DNA of 64,000 nucleotides, taken from assembly GCF_034377145.1 (NCBI RefSeq), contig NZ_CP139707.1:1745001-1809000 (forward strand), in the 5' to 3' direction. The notes under the pieces were generated by a model. It saw nothing but the letters and a program-made list of their open reading frames with translations, had not been told where the DNA came from and searched no databases. This document shows, in pieces, positions 26,325 to 35,336 of the stretch (positions are counted from its first letter, which is position 1; each line of letters begins with the position of its first letter). The position numbers were made by a program, and so were the translations under genes. Origin of the DNA: Sulfitobacter sp. OXR-159. GTDB lineage: Bacteria > Pseudomonadota > Alphaproteobacteria > Rhodobacterales > Rhodobacteraceae.

Positions 26325-27536
26325 TCACACAGGTCGCCGTACCGTAATCTGCGTCACGTCGCAATTTCCACTGTCAAATGTCGCAGCGCAGGAAGTGAGG
26401 TAAAAATTCCACATCCGGCGAAAGCGTTCGTCAAAGCCAAGCGCGGTGATCTGATCCCATTTCGCGTTAAAGGTCTCATGCCAGCGGCGCAGCGTGATGT
26501 CATAGCTTTTGCCGAACTCGACCGAGCGGTCGACCACAAGACCGGCGCGTTCCACTTGCTCGCGCAGCACCTTGGGGCTGGGTAACATGCCGCCCGGAAA
26601 AATGTATTTCTGAATGAAATCCACGCCGCGCTTGTAAACGTCCCAACGGGCGTGATCGACGGTGATGATCTGTAGCGTGGCTGCGCGTCCGGGCTTCAGC
26701 CGCTGGCGGACGGTCTCGAAATAGATCGGCCAATATTGCTCGCCTACCGCCTCGAACATCTCGATACTGGCGATGCCGTCATAGAGCCCGCGTTCATCGC
26801 GGTAGTCCTGCAATTTAAAGGTCACACGGTCTGACAGCCCGGCTTTTTTGATCCGGTCCACGGCGTATTTATATTGCTCGGCACTGATCGTCAGCGCGGT
26901 GACGTGCAAGTCCCGTTCGGCAGCGGCATATTCAGCGAAACCGCCCCAGCCGCAGCCGATTTCCAACACGTGATCGCCCGGTTGAACCCCCATCTGATCG
27001 ACCATGGATTTGTATTTGGCGGTCTGCGCGGCCTCTAGCGACATCTGCGCGCCGTCCTCGAACATGGCCGAGGAATAGGTCATCGTCTCATCCAGCCAAA
27101 GCCCGTAGAACTCATTGCCAAGATCATAGTGCTTGCTGATGTTGCGTTTGGCCTGCTTGCGGTTGTTGCGTTGCAGCCAAAAGCGGAACTTCTCAAACTG
27201 ACGCAGCAGCCCTTGGCCAGGGAAGCCGTCATAAACGGTTTCGTTGCCAGCATGCACCAAATCCATGAAGGCTTGCAGGTCGGGGGTCGACCACCATTCG
27301 TCAAGGTATGCGTCACAAAAGCCCAGATCGCCCTCGCGGATCAGGCGGGCAAAGAGGTCATCGTTGTGGATATGCAATTCGGCCACCGGGCCGGGTTTGG
27401 CCCCTTCGGCCCGGAACGCGCGACCATCGGGCAAAACGAAATCGACCCGCCCATGCTGCATCGCCTGCGCCATGGCAAAGACCTGTGGGAAATAGCGCGG
27501 CAGACCCTTCTGCCCCTCTGTTGTCGTCAGCTTCAT
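26325..27536 (-). CDS. Cyclopropane-fatty-acyl-phospholipid synthase family methyltransferase
   Basis: 403 residues. Uses S-adenosylmethionine to add a methylene group to unsaturated phospholipid chains. The SAM-binding motif is VLEIGCGWGGFAEYAA, with the CFA features ISKHYDLGNEFYGLWLD and GIASIEMFEAVGEQYW. The last residues are unlike E. coli Cfa, as is usual for alphaproteobacterial homologues, so a related fatty-acid methyltransferase is possible. Heads the trgAB-cysK series, 62 bp after the photolyase gene. Confidence 0.88.
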   Translation of the reverse strand: MKLTTTEGQKGLPRYFPQVFAMAQAMQHGRVDFVLPDGRAFRAEGAKPGPVAELHIHNDDLFARLIREGDLGFCDAYLDEWWSTPDLQAFMDLVHAGNETVYDGFPGQGLLRQFEKFRFWLQRNNRKQAKRNISKHYDLGNEFYGLWLDETMTYSSAMFEDGAQMSLEAAQTAKYKSMVDQMGVQPGDHVLEIGCGWGGFAEYAAAERDLHVTALTISAEQYKYAVDRIKKAGLSDRVTFKLQDYRDERGLYDGIASIEMFEAVGEQYWPIYFETVRQRLKPGRAATLQIITVDHARWDVYKRGVDFIQKYIFPGGMLPSPKVLREQVERAGLVVDRSVEFGKSYDITLRRWHETFNAKWDQITALGFDERFRRMWNFYLTSCAATFDSGNCDVTQITVRRPV

Positions 27537-27598
27537 ACCTCGGTTCCGTTCTTGTTCTTGGCGCCTACTGTAACCGCAGGCTGCTGTTTCGCAAAAAT

Positions 27599-29020
27599 TT
27601 AAAAATCACGATTGCGGTAGGCATCCAGTGCCCGTTCGCGCCCTTCCGAAAGATCGACAATCGGGTCGGGATAGTCGTCATTCGGGCTGAGGCCCCAGCG
27701 GCGCGGGATTGCGTCGAAATAGGCCAGCGCATCCTTGCTTGGCTTCGCGCGGCCCTCGGCGATCCAGCGGCGGGTATAGTCTCGGCCCTTGTCGAACCGA
27801 TCAAGCTGGGTTTCAGGATTGAAAATGCGAAAGAACGGCGTTGCATCGGGGCCAGAGCCTGCGGCCCATTGCCAGCCCATCGCGTTATTGGCCGGATCCC
27901 AATCGATCAGGTGCTCTTCGAACCACTTTTGGCCGATGCGCCAGTGACACATGAGGTGTTTGGTCAGATAGCTCGCCACGATCATGCGGCCCCGGTTGTG
28001 CATCCGCCCGGTCACCTGCAATTCGCGCATGGCGGCATCGACGAATGGCACGCCGGTGCGCCCCTGTTTCCACGCCAGTACCTCGGCGCGGCGCTCATCC
28101 TCATTCCACGGGAAAGCCTGCCATTCCTCGCGCCAGTTTTGGTCAAGGATGCGGGGCGTGTGGTACATCAGATGATAAGCAAACTCGCGCCAAACGAGTT
28201 CTTTCAGAAAGGTCTCTGCCCCCCGCTTGCCATCTTGCATCGCACGCTGACCAGCATGCCAGCATTGCGCCGGGCTGATTTCGCCCAAAGAGAGGTTTTC
28301 GGACAGTGCAGAGGTGCGGTCTTCGCCCGGCATGTCGCGGCTTTCATCATAGCCTTCGACGATATGCGCGATGAAGGACCCCAGCCGCGCCTGTGCTGCG
28401 GCCTCGCCCAGACGGACAAAGGGGCGCACGATATCACGCCCGCGCTGCATCTCGGCGTCCATCTGCCAATCGTCCAAGGCGTCACTCTCGGGCCAGTCTT
28501 GGGGTGCTGCAATTTCGCTCGGGGTCGCCACGGGTGCCGCTACATCGCGGCCACGGACGGATTTCCAATAGGGGGTGAAGACCTTGTAAAAACCGCCGGT
28601 CTTGGTCTCGACAGTCCAAGGCTCGAACATCAGATGTCCGGCAAAGCTGCTGGCCTCGATGCCCTCTTCTTTCAGCGCATCTTTGACCTTAGTGTCGCGG
28701 TCGATCGCGGCGGGATCATAAAGGCGGCTCCAGTACACCGCCCCTGCCCCGGTTTGCTTGATCACATCGCGCAGAATGTCCAGCGCATCCCCGCGACGCA
28801 GGGTCAGGCGGCTGCCCTTTTCTGCAAGCGTCTCCCCCAGACAGGCCAGCGCCAGCCCCAGACGAAACTTCGGGGCAGCGCCCAGAGCCTCTGACTGGTC
28901 GTCATGAATGAAAAGCGGGATCACTGGGCGAACCGACTTGCAGGCCGCCGCCAAAGCGGGCTGATCGCTCAGCCGCAGATCGCGGCGGAACCACATGATA
29001 ATCGGGGTATTTTCACTCAC
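27599..29020 (-). CDS. phrB: Deoxyribodipyrimidine photolyase (class I)
   Basis: 473 residues from GTG 29020, with AGGAG 12 nt upstream; the frame also runs 12 codons further. Repairs UV-made cyclobutane pyrimidine dimers with blue light. Begins IIMWFRRDLRLSDQPAL (antenna-binding domain) and has the FAD domain motifs ARLGSFIAH, QVTGRMHNRGRMIVASYLTK and WQWAAGSGPDATPFFRIF. Length is normal for class I enzymes. Confidence 0.93.
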   Translation of the reverse strand: MSENTPIIMWFRRDLRLSDQPALAAACKSVRPVIPLFIHDDQSEALGAAPKFRLGLALACLGETLAEKGSRLTLRRGDALDILRDVIKQTGAGAVYWSRLYDPAAIDRDTKVKDALKEEGIEASSFAGHLMFEPWTVETKTGGFYKVFTPYWKSVRGRDVAAPVATPSEIAAPQDWPESDALDDWQMDAEMQRGRDIVRPFVRLGEAAAQARLGSFIAHIVEGYDESRDMPGEDRTSALSENLSLGEISPAQCWHAGQRAMQDGKRGAETFLKELVWREFAYHLMYHTPRILDQNWREEWQAFPWNEDERRAEVLAWKQGRTGVPFVDAAMRELQVTGRMHNRGRMIVASYLTKHLMCHWRIGQKWFEEHLIDWDPANNAMGWQWAAGSGPDATPFFRIFNPETQLDRFDKGRDYTRRWIAEGRAKPSKDALAYFDAIPRRWGLSPNDDYPDPIVDLSEGRERALDAYRNRDF

Positions 29021-29081
29021 GTTTGGGGTCTTGCTCCTGGCCTGACCCCGAAACATAGCGCCCCCGCGCCGGGGTCAAGGC

Positions 29082-30305
29082 TCAGAGCAGATCATCCAGT
29101 GCATTCAGCAGTTTATCCATCTCGTCCTTGGTGGTGTAATGGGTGAAGCTTAGCCTTAGCACGCCCTTGCTGTCCTCCACCCCCATCGCGCCAAGCGCAC
29201 GGCCCGCGTAGAAGGTCCCGCCGCCCGCCATGATGCCCCGCTCGGCCAGCGCCTGCGCCACGTCAAAACCGGGCCGGTCAAGCGCCAGTGCCACGGTCGG
29301 CGCACGTTTTTCCGCATCGCTCGGGCCGATCAGCCGCACGGAATTCCGCGCCGCCATGGCGTCCAGCAGCGGTTGCAGCAAAGCCGTCTCATGGGCCCGC
29401 ATCGCATCATGCACGGCGACACCGCGCGCCGTCGCATCGGCGCTGCCGCCGATGTGGTGGGCGTGGAAAGCGTCGATATAATCCGCCATGCCTGCGCTGG
29501 CCGCGATCTGTGCATGATCCGGGCCCGCCGGGGTGAACCGCTTATAAAGCACATCGCCGTTGAAGTGATGCGCTTGATTCGGCAGCAGTTCCGCCAACGC
29601 CCGGCGGATAACCATGACGCCCTGATGCGGCCCGAAGGTCTTGTAAGCGGAAAAGAGGTAGATATCCGGCCCCAGCCCCCCGACATCAGCAAAGCCGTGG
29701 GGCGCATAGGACACGCCGTCAACGCAGACGAAGGCGCCAGCGGCATGGGCCAGCGCCGTGATCTCGGTCACCGGGTTGATTTCCCCCACCACGTTGGAGC
29801 AATGCGGAAAGCAGACCAGCCTGACCTTCTCGTCCAACAGATATTCAAGCTTGGCTGGATCCAGATGCCCCGTCTCTGGGTCGATCTGCCATTCACGGAT
29901 CTCGATCCCCCGCTCGGCCAGCCGCCGCCATGGGCCGGTGTTGGCCTCATGGTCTTGGTTGGTCACGACGATCGCCTCACCGGGCTGCATCATCTGGCCG
30001 AAGGCCTGTGCCAGCACATAGGTGTTTTGCGTGGTCGAGGGGCCAAAGCTCAGCTCTGCCGGTGTCACGCCGAGGATCGCAGCCATGCGGGTGCGGGCCT
30101 CGTCCATCTCCTCTCCGCCAAGGCGGCTCGCCTCGTAGGGGGCGTAGGGCTGCACCTTTCGCTGGGTGTAAAAGCGATGCAACCGCTCGATCACTTGGCG
30201 GCAGGTGTAAGACCCACCGGCGTTCTCGAAAAAGGCCTGCCCCTGAAGGCTCGGCTCGGCGAAGGCGGGGAATTGGGCGCGGACCCAGGCGGAATCAATA
30301 TGCAT
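29082..30305 (-). CDS. Class V aminotransferase / cysteine desulfurase-like protein
   Basis: 407 residues from ATG 30305 (MHIDSAWVRAQFPAF). A PLP enzyme of fold type I; the Schiff-base lysine is in LFSAYKTFGPHQGVM and the helix before the cofactor is DHEANTGPWRRL. It belongs to the SufS/CsdA-like family, but the region of the usual persulfide Cys is not obvious, so desulfurase activity is uncertain. Not near suf genes. The frame extends 49 codons upstream across a terminator, so I reject that start. Confidence 0.82.
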   Translation of the reverse strand: MHIDSAWVRAQFPAFAEPSLQGQAFFENAGGSYTCRQVIERLHRFYTQRKVQPYAPYEASRLGGEEMDEARTRMAAILGVTPAELSFGPSTTQNTYVLAQAFGQMMQPGEAIVVTNQDHEANTGPWRRLAERGIEIREWQIDPETGHLDPAKLEYLLDEKVRLVCFPHCSNVVGEINPVTEITALAHAAGAFVCVDGVSYAPHGFADVGGLGPDIYLFSAYKTFGPHQGVMVIRRALAELLPNQAHHFNGDVLYKRFTPAGPDHAQIAASAGMADYIDAFHAHHIGGSADATARGVAVHDAMRAHETALLQPLLDAMAARNSVRLIGPSDAEKRAPTVALALDRPGFDVAQALAERGIMAGGGTFYAGRALGAMGVEDSKGVLRLSFTHYTTKDEMDKLLNALDDLL

Positions 30306-30347
30306 GGCGCGAAGGTCCACCGCAGCGCGACGAAGGTCAAGCGCCCA

Positions 30348-30378
30348 AAGAAAACGGCGGCTCCGAGGAGCCGCCGTT
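30348..30378 (-). terminator. Terminator of the BCCT transporter gene
   Basis: A perfect 12-bp stem AACGGCGGCTCC / GGAGCCGCCGTT with a 2-nt loop; on the minus strand it runs into TTTTCTTT. Confidence 0.85.
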
Positions 30379-30403
30379 GTTGGTATCGCACTGCCTGTGG
30401 AAC

Positions 30404-32041
30404 TTAGCGAATTTTGCGCTCGTCCTGCAGGCCGCGGAAAATGCAGAAGCACATGAAGAGCAGCAGCAGCGTGAACAGCAACCCGGTAGAGATCACCATG
30501 GATTGCAGCGCCGCCAAGCCGCCACCGATCAGCAGAGCGATGGCCACGGCACCTTCAAAGATGCACCAGAACACCCGCTGCGGCACCGGCGCGTCGACCT
30601 TGCCGCCTGCGGTGATCGTGTCGATGACCAGCGAGCCGGAGTCCGACGAAGTGACAAAGAACACCACCACCAGCACGATGCCGATGAAAGAGGTGATCGA
30701 GGCCAAGGGCAGCGCGTCCAGCATCTTGAACAGCTGCAGCGGCAGGCCCGCATCTTGGGCTGCGGTGTAGCCATCGTTCAGCACCTGATGGATCGCGGTG
30801 CCGCCAAAAATCGACATCCACAGCACGCAGACCAGCGAGGGGATCAACAGCACGCAAACGATGAATTCGCGCACGGTACGGCCCCGGCTGACGCGGGCGA
30901 TAAACATGCCAACGAAAGGTGACCAGCTGATCCACCACGCCCAGTAGAACGCCGTCCACCCTTGGGAGAAGTTCACGTCTTCGCGGCCAAAGGGATTTGC
31001 CAGCGCGGGCAGATACTCAATGTAAGCCACCAGCGAGTCCCAGAAGAAGGTCAGCAGGAACACAGTTGGCCCGACGATCAAGGTGAACAGCGCCAGCAAG
31101 GCGGCCAGCCCCATGTTGATCTCACTCAGCACCTTCACGCCGCCATCAAGACCGCGCAGCACCGAAATCAGCGCCACGGCAGTGATGAGCGAGATCAGAA
31201 CGACCTCGGAGGTGGTGCCAATCGGGATCCCGAATAACTCGTTTAAGCCCGCGTTCGCCTGTGTCGCACCCAGACCCAGCGAAGTGGCCAGACCAAAGAG
31301 CGTGGCAAAGACCGCGATGATGTCGATGATATGCCCGGGCCAGCCCCAAACACGTTCGCCCAGAACCGGGTAAAAGGCCGAGCGGATCGTCAGCGGCAGA
31401 CCTTTGTTATAGGTGAACAACGCCAGCGCCAGCGCAACGACCGCGTAGATCGCCCAAGGGTGCAGACCCCAGTGATAGATCGTCGCCGCCATGCCAAGGC
31501 GGAGCGAACCGGCCTCATCACCTGTTGCCGCGCCCAGAGGGGCCCAGTCGGTGCGCAAACCGTTCTCTGTCGTGATTTCGCCCATGGAGGTCGAGAAATG
31601 CGTGAGCGGCTCAGACACGCCGTAGAACATCAGGCCGATGCCCATACCCGCGGCGAAAAGCATCGCGAACCAGCCCAGATAGGTATAGTCCGCGACCGCC
31701 TCATTACCGCCAAGGCGGACATTGCCAAAAGGCGTGACAATCAGCAAAAGCGCAAAGATCACCACCAAATCGGCAGCGCCGATCAGGAACCAATCGAAGT
31801 TCTTGGTCGTAAAGTTGAACATGGCCGAGAAGACCGCGGCGGCCTGCTCTGGCAATGCAATCGTGTAAAAGACGAAGATCACCACAGCGATCCCCGAAAT
31901 CAGAAAGACCGGGTTGTGAATATCCAGCCCGAACGGCCCGATCTGCCGCTCGATATTGTCCTGACCGATTTCATAATCGGTATTGATGACATCCGCCTTG
32001 CCCTCAGGCTCGGGGATGCCGTGCGAATTTGTATCGCTCAT
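30404..32041 (-). CDS. BCCT-family betaine/choline/carnitine-type transporter
   Basis: 545 residues from ATG 32041, with AGAGGGAAC upstream. Twelve membrane segments. The glycine motif AAGMGIGLMFYGVSEPL and the TM8 box WWISWSPFVGMFIARVSRG match the sodium-coupled BetP type, with MGIG rather than the CaiT version. It imports quaternary amines or DMSP as osmolytes or nutrients; roseobacters use BCCT proteins for both. The gene lies 175 bp upstream of the HIT gene at the end of the DMSP operon, which makes DMSP a fair guess, no more. Confidence 0.92.
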   Translation of the reverse strand: MSDTNSHGIPEPEGKADVINTDYEIGQDNIERQIGPFGLDIHNPVFLISGIAVVIFVFYTIALPEQAAAVFSAMFNFTTKNFDWFLIGAADLVVIFALLLIVTPFGNVRLGGNEAVADYTYLGWFAMLFAAGMGIGLMFYGVSEPLTHFSTSMGEITTENGLRTDWAPLGAATGDEAGSLRLGMAATIYHWGLHPWAIYAVVALALALFTYNKGLPLTIRSAFYPVLGERVWGWPGHIIDIIAVFATLFGLATSLGLGATQANAGLNELFGIPIGTTSEVVLISLITAVALISVLRGLDGGVKVLSEINMGLAALLALFTLIVGPTVFLLTFFWDSLVAYIEYLPALANPFGREDVNFSQGWTAFYWAWWISWSPFVGMFIARVSRGRTVREFIVCVLLIPSLVCVLWMSIFGGTAIHQVLNDGYTAAQDAGLPLQLFKMLDALPLASITSFIGIVLVVVFFVTSSDSGSLVIDTITAGGKVDAPVPQRVFWCIFEGAVAIALLIGGGLAALQSMVISTGLLFTLLLLFMCFCIFRGLQDERKIR

Positions 32042-32110
32042 AATCTGTTCCCTCTTTGATGACAGATCACCACGCAAGGCGCGGCTTCTGTTTTTCTCAT
32101 CCGTGCGCAA

Positions 32111-32138
32111 AGGATAGAGGCTTGCGACCATTGGGCAA
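32111..32138 (-). promoter_or_regulatory. Possible promoter of the BCCT transporter gene
   Basis: On the minus strand TTGCCC (32133-32138), 16 bp, then TATCCT (32111-32116). Gives a leader of about 65 nt. Confidence 0.35.
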
Positions 32139-32216
32139 GCTCTTGCGGCCAAGCTCCCTTGGAAACTTGGCTAAAACGACCTTTTCGTTATCCGCTGCGA
32201 CGTAAGTTTGGGGGGG

Positions 32217-32642
32217 TTACCCTGTCCCGAGCGCCGCTGCAATCGCATCGGCCTGTTCGCGAATCCGGTCCATGTCACCTTGGACGCCGGGCGGGCGCAG
32301 CTTGTCGCCCTCATGGCGGGGCAAGATATGGTAGTGCAGGTGAAAGACCTCTTGCCCGCCCGCGGCTTCGTTAAATTGCTGCACCGTGATGCCATCAGCA
32401 CCAAAGGCCCGCAGGCAGGCATTGCCGACCTTTTGAACCGTCGCCAGACAATCGGCCAACTGCGTATGGCTGGCGTCGAGCATATTGCGGCAAGGCGACT
32501 TGGGGATCACCAAGCAATGCCCCTCGGCGCGGGGCATGATGTCCATAAAGCAATAGGTCTTGTCGTCTTCATAGACCTTGAAGCTGGGGATTTCCTTGCG
32601 CAGGATCTTGGCAAAGATATTGTCGTCGTCATAGGTGGCCAT
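32217..32642 (-). CDS. HIT-family nucleotide hydrolase
   Basis: 141 residues from ATG 32642, with AAGGAG 6 nt upstream; another ATG is one codon before. The histidine triad is HLHYHILPRH. Members hydrolyse the phosphoramidate or ester bonds of AMP derivatives. The gene follows acuI by 67 bp across a strong hairpin. Its relation to DMSP metabolism, if any, is unknown. Confidence 0.92.
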   Translation of the reverse strand: MATYDDDNIFAKILRKEIPSFKVYEDDKTYCFMDIMPRAEGHCLVIPKSPCRNMLDASHTQLADCLATVQKVGNACLRAFGADGITVQQFNEAAGGQEVFHLHYHILPRHEGDKLRPPGVQGDMDRIREQADAIAAALGTG

Positions 32643-32662
32643 CATGCTCTCCTTCTGGCGGT

Positions 32663-32696
32663 CGGGGCGGCGTGGACCATTAACCACACCGCCCCG
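32663..32696. terminator. Strong hairpin between acuI and the HIT gene
   Basis: CGGGGCGGCGTGG and CCACACCGCCCCG form a 13-bp stem with one mismatch. No U tract, so it may be an mRNA-stabilising end or a weak terminator rather than a full stop. Confidence 0.4.
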
Positions 32697-32709
32697 CGCC
32701 GAGGCAATA

Positions 32710-33696
32710 TCAAGCGTTTACGTCGACAACCACCCGGCCCTTGACCTGCCCTTTGAGGATGTCTGCACCGAGTTGGGGCAAATCGCTGAGACCCGCGGGT
32801 TGAACCATCGCCTCCAGCTTCTCCATCGGCAGGTCTTTCGCCACCCGCTCCCATGCGCGTAGACGGTTGTCATAGGGCTGCATGACGCTGTCGATGCCCA
32901 ACAGGTTTACGCCGCGCAGCAAGAAGGGGATCACCGTGGCGGGCAGTGCCGCGCCGCCCGCAAGGCCCACTGCAGCGACGCTCGCGCCATATTCCATCTG
33001 CCCCAAAACACGGGCCAGCATCGCGCCGCCCACAGCGTCGACACAGCCGCCCCATGTCTCGCCCTCGAGCGGGCGTTTGACCGTCTCGTTAATCTCATCG
33101 CGCGCGACAATCCGGCTGGCCCCGAGGCTTTTGAGGTAGTCCTCGGTCTCGGGCCGCCCAGTAACGGCTGCCACCTCATAACCGAGATTGGCAAGGATCG
33201 CGGTCGCGACCGAGCCCACGCCACCCGCGGCCCCCGTGACCAGCACCGGCCCTTTCTTGATCCCGTGGTCCTCTAACGCCATCACCGCCAGCATCGCGGT
33301 GAAGCCCGCCGTGCCCACGGCCATCGCTTGGCGCGTATCCAAACCGGTGGGCAGCGGCACCAGCCAGTCGGCCTTGACCCGCGCCTTCTGCGCATAGCCG
33401 CCCCAATGCGCCTCGCCCACACGCCAGCCGGTCAGCACGACCTTGTCGCCGGGTTTGTACCGCTCGTCACTTGATGTCTCGACTGTCCCGGCAAAGTCGA
33501 TCCCCGGCACATGGGGATAGTTGCGAACCAGACCACCGCCGGGCCCAATGCAGAGCCCGTCTTTGTAGTTCACAGTCGAATATTCCACCGCGACCGTCAC
33601 CTCGGCCTTGGGCAGTTGATCTTCGGTGATCTGGGTCACCTCAGCATGTGTCTTGCCTTCGTCATCTTTGTTCACAATCAATGCATTAAAGCTCAT
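32710..33696 (-). CDS. acuI: Acryloyl-CoA reductase (NADPH) AcuI
   Basis: 328 residues, MDR superfamily, YhdH branch. Reduces acryloyl-CoA, a toxic product of DMSP breakdown, to propionyl-CoA. Motifs are STVNYKDGLCIGPGG, PHVPGIDFAGTVE, the NADPH site VLVTGAAGGVGSVATAILA and LLGIDSVMQP. It lies 36 bp after dmdA with AAGGAG before its ATG. The dmdA-acuI pair is the standard arrangement in Ruegeria pomeroyi and other roseobacters. Confidence 0.93.
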   Translation of the reverse strand: MSFNALIVNKDDEGKTHAEVTQITEDQLPKAEVTVAVEYSTVNYKDGLCIGPGGGLVRNYPHVPGIDFAGTVETSSDERYKPGDKVVLTGWRVGEAHWGGYAQKARVKADWLVPLPTGLDTRQAMAVGTAGFTAMLAVMALEDHGIKKGPVLVTGAAGGVGSVATAILANLGYEVAAVTGRPETEDYLKSLGASRIVARDEINETVKRPLEGETWGGCVDAVGGAMLARVLGQMEYGASVAAVGLAGGAALPATVIPFLLRGVNLLGIDSVMQPYDNRLRAWERVAKDLPMEKLEAMVQPAGLSDLPQLGADILKGQVKGRVVVDVNA

Positions 33697-33732
33697 CTTT
33701 CATCTCCTTTTCAGGTTTCAATTTGCCGGGCG

Positions 33733-34836
33733 TCAGGCCCAGAAACTCTCACGCACGGTCACATCCCGCAGGCCCTCGGGTGTCTCAACCTGCAACTGCG
33801 TGCCCGGATCCCAATGGGTCATCCGCACCATTCCGATGGCGACATTCACCCCAAAATCGGGCGACCAAATGGTCGAAGTCACCTGCCCCACGCGCTTGTC
33901 ACCTGCCATCAGCGGCCAAGCCCGGTCACAAAGCGGCACCGGATCGCCCGCGATCTCTAGGGGACGTATCTGTTGCACTGGGCCTTCCTTGGCCACCCGT
34001 AGCAGCGCATCTCTGCCGATACAGCCCATCGCGGCATGGGTGTCGCAAAGCTTGCCAAGGCCGCATTCATGCGGGGTGTTATCGTCGGTCATGTCATTGC
34101 CATAGCTCAACATTCCGCCTTCGATCCGCTCTATTAGATTTGGACAGCCCGCGCGCACGTCCAAATCGCGCCCCGCCTCGAACAGAGCATCCCACAGCGG
34201 CATGGCGATATCCGCGCCCTCTGCGTAGATCTCAAAGCCGCCCTGTTTGGAGTAGCCAGACCGCGCGATATTCATGGCGCGCCCTTGGAAGTGGAATTCA
34301 CCGAAACGGAAAAACTTTACCTCCCGCACCGCCGCACCAAACAGGCGTTCCATCAGGTCTTCGGCTTTTGGTCCCTGCACCGCGAGCAGGTTCACATCCG
34401 GCTCATCCACCAGCACATCCAAATGATAACCGTTGCATATCCCCTTGGCCCACAACAATAAATCGCTATCGGCAATGGAAATCCACCAGCGATCCTCGGC
34501 CAGCTTCACCGCGACCGGATCATTGAGCATACCGCCCGTCTCATCGACGATCGGCACATAGACGCAGCGCCCCGGCGCCACATCGCGCAGATCGCGCGGC
34601 GTCAGCATTTGCATCAACCGCGACGCATCCGGCCCCCGCAGCTCAACCTGTCTTTCGCAAGCCACGTCCCAGACTTGGACGGCTCTCTTCAAGTGATGGT
34701 AATCGGCTTCAGTGCTTTCAAAAACGGTGGGCAGCAGCATCCGGTTATAGACGGTATAGGCCTTCACGCCTGCCGCCTCTACCCCGGCAGAAAAGGGCGT
34801 GCGCCGTATCCGGCGTGAGGGGGAGAGTTCAGCCAT
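33733..34836 (-). CDS. dmdA: Dimethylsulfoniopropionate demethylase DmdA
   Basis: 367 residues. Transfers a methyl group from DMSP to tetrahydrofolate, giving methylmercaptopropionate. It is a GcvT-fold aminomethyltransferase relative; DmdA-like features are the N-terminus SPSRRIRRTPFS, VYNRMLLPT and GNDMTDDNTPHECGLGKLCD. Its size and coupling to acuI separate it from glycine cleavage T-protein. The start ATG 34836 overlaps the stop of the DinB gene (TGATG), and GGAGGAC lies in that gene's last codons; GTG one codon earlier is also possible. Confidence 0.93.
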   Translation of the reverse strand: MAELSPSRRIRRTPFSAGVEAAGVKAYTVYNRMLLPTVFESTEADYHHLKRAVQVWDVACERQVELRGPDASRLMQMLTPRDLRDVAPGRCVYVPIVDETGGMLNDPVAVKLAEDRWWISIADSDLLLWAKGICNGYHLDVLVDEPDVNLLAVQGPKAEDLMERLFGAAVREVKFFRFGEFHFQGRAMNIARSGYSKQGGFEIYAEGADIAMPLWDALFEAGRDLDVRAGCPNLIERIEGGMLSYGNDMTDDNTPHECGLGKLCDTHAAMGCIGRDALLRVAKEGPVQQIRPLEIAGDPVPLCDRAWPLMAGDKRVGQVTSTIWSPDFGVNVAIGMVRMTHWDPGTQLQVETPEGLRDVTVRESFWA

Positions 34837-35336
34837 CACACGTCCTCCGGCATTAAGATAAGATCGCTCACTGGCGCATCGTACCCGGCGCTGGTCAGCA
34901 TGGCATGCACCTGCCCCCGGTGATGGGTCTGGTGGTTAAAGAAATGCACGACGGTTTTCGCCAAGGGAGTGGTAAGCTCGCGCTGCATGATGCCGGAATA
35001 CCAAGATAAATCGGCATCCAAAGCCTCCTGTCGAAGGCCTTGGGTCCAATCCTTGATCGCCGCGTCGCACTCGCGCCGCGCGGCGCACCAAGCCATGCCG
35101 GTGGGGCAAAGTTCGGTGTCCGGCCCCTCCGGCTTGGGCAAGGCGGGATCAAAACGGGACAACCAGATTTGATCACACCAAAGAAGATGGTTGAGGGTGC
35201 CCAAGATCGAGCCGAAAAACGCCTTGCGATCTTGCGTTAACGCATCCTCGTCCATCACCTCAATAACGCTTGCCAACTGTTTGTTTTGCCAGGCGTTATA
35301 GCGCGCCATTTCCTTAGCATAACCGGGGGTGATCAC
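34836..35336 (-). CDS. DinB-family protein
   Basis: 166 residues from GTG 35336, whose GTGA overlaps the stop of the DUF1326 gene. A four-helix metal-binding fold; likely ligands are the His in LNHLLWCDQIW and the pair in FFNHQTHHRGQVHAM. DinB/YfiT proteins include thiol-dependent S-transferases (for bacillithiol and mycothiol) as well as many of unknown role. Coupled both to DUF1326 and to dmdA, so its product is made with DmdA. Confidence 0.88.
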   Translation of the reverse strand: MITPGYAKEMARYNAWQNKQLASVIEVMDEDALTQDRKAFFGSILGTLNHLLWCDQIWLSRFDPALPKPEGPDTELCPTGMAWCAARRECDAAIKDWTQGLRQEALDADLSWYSGIMQRELTTPLAKTVVHFFNHQTHHRGQVHAMLTSAGYDAPVSDLILMPEDV

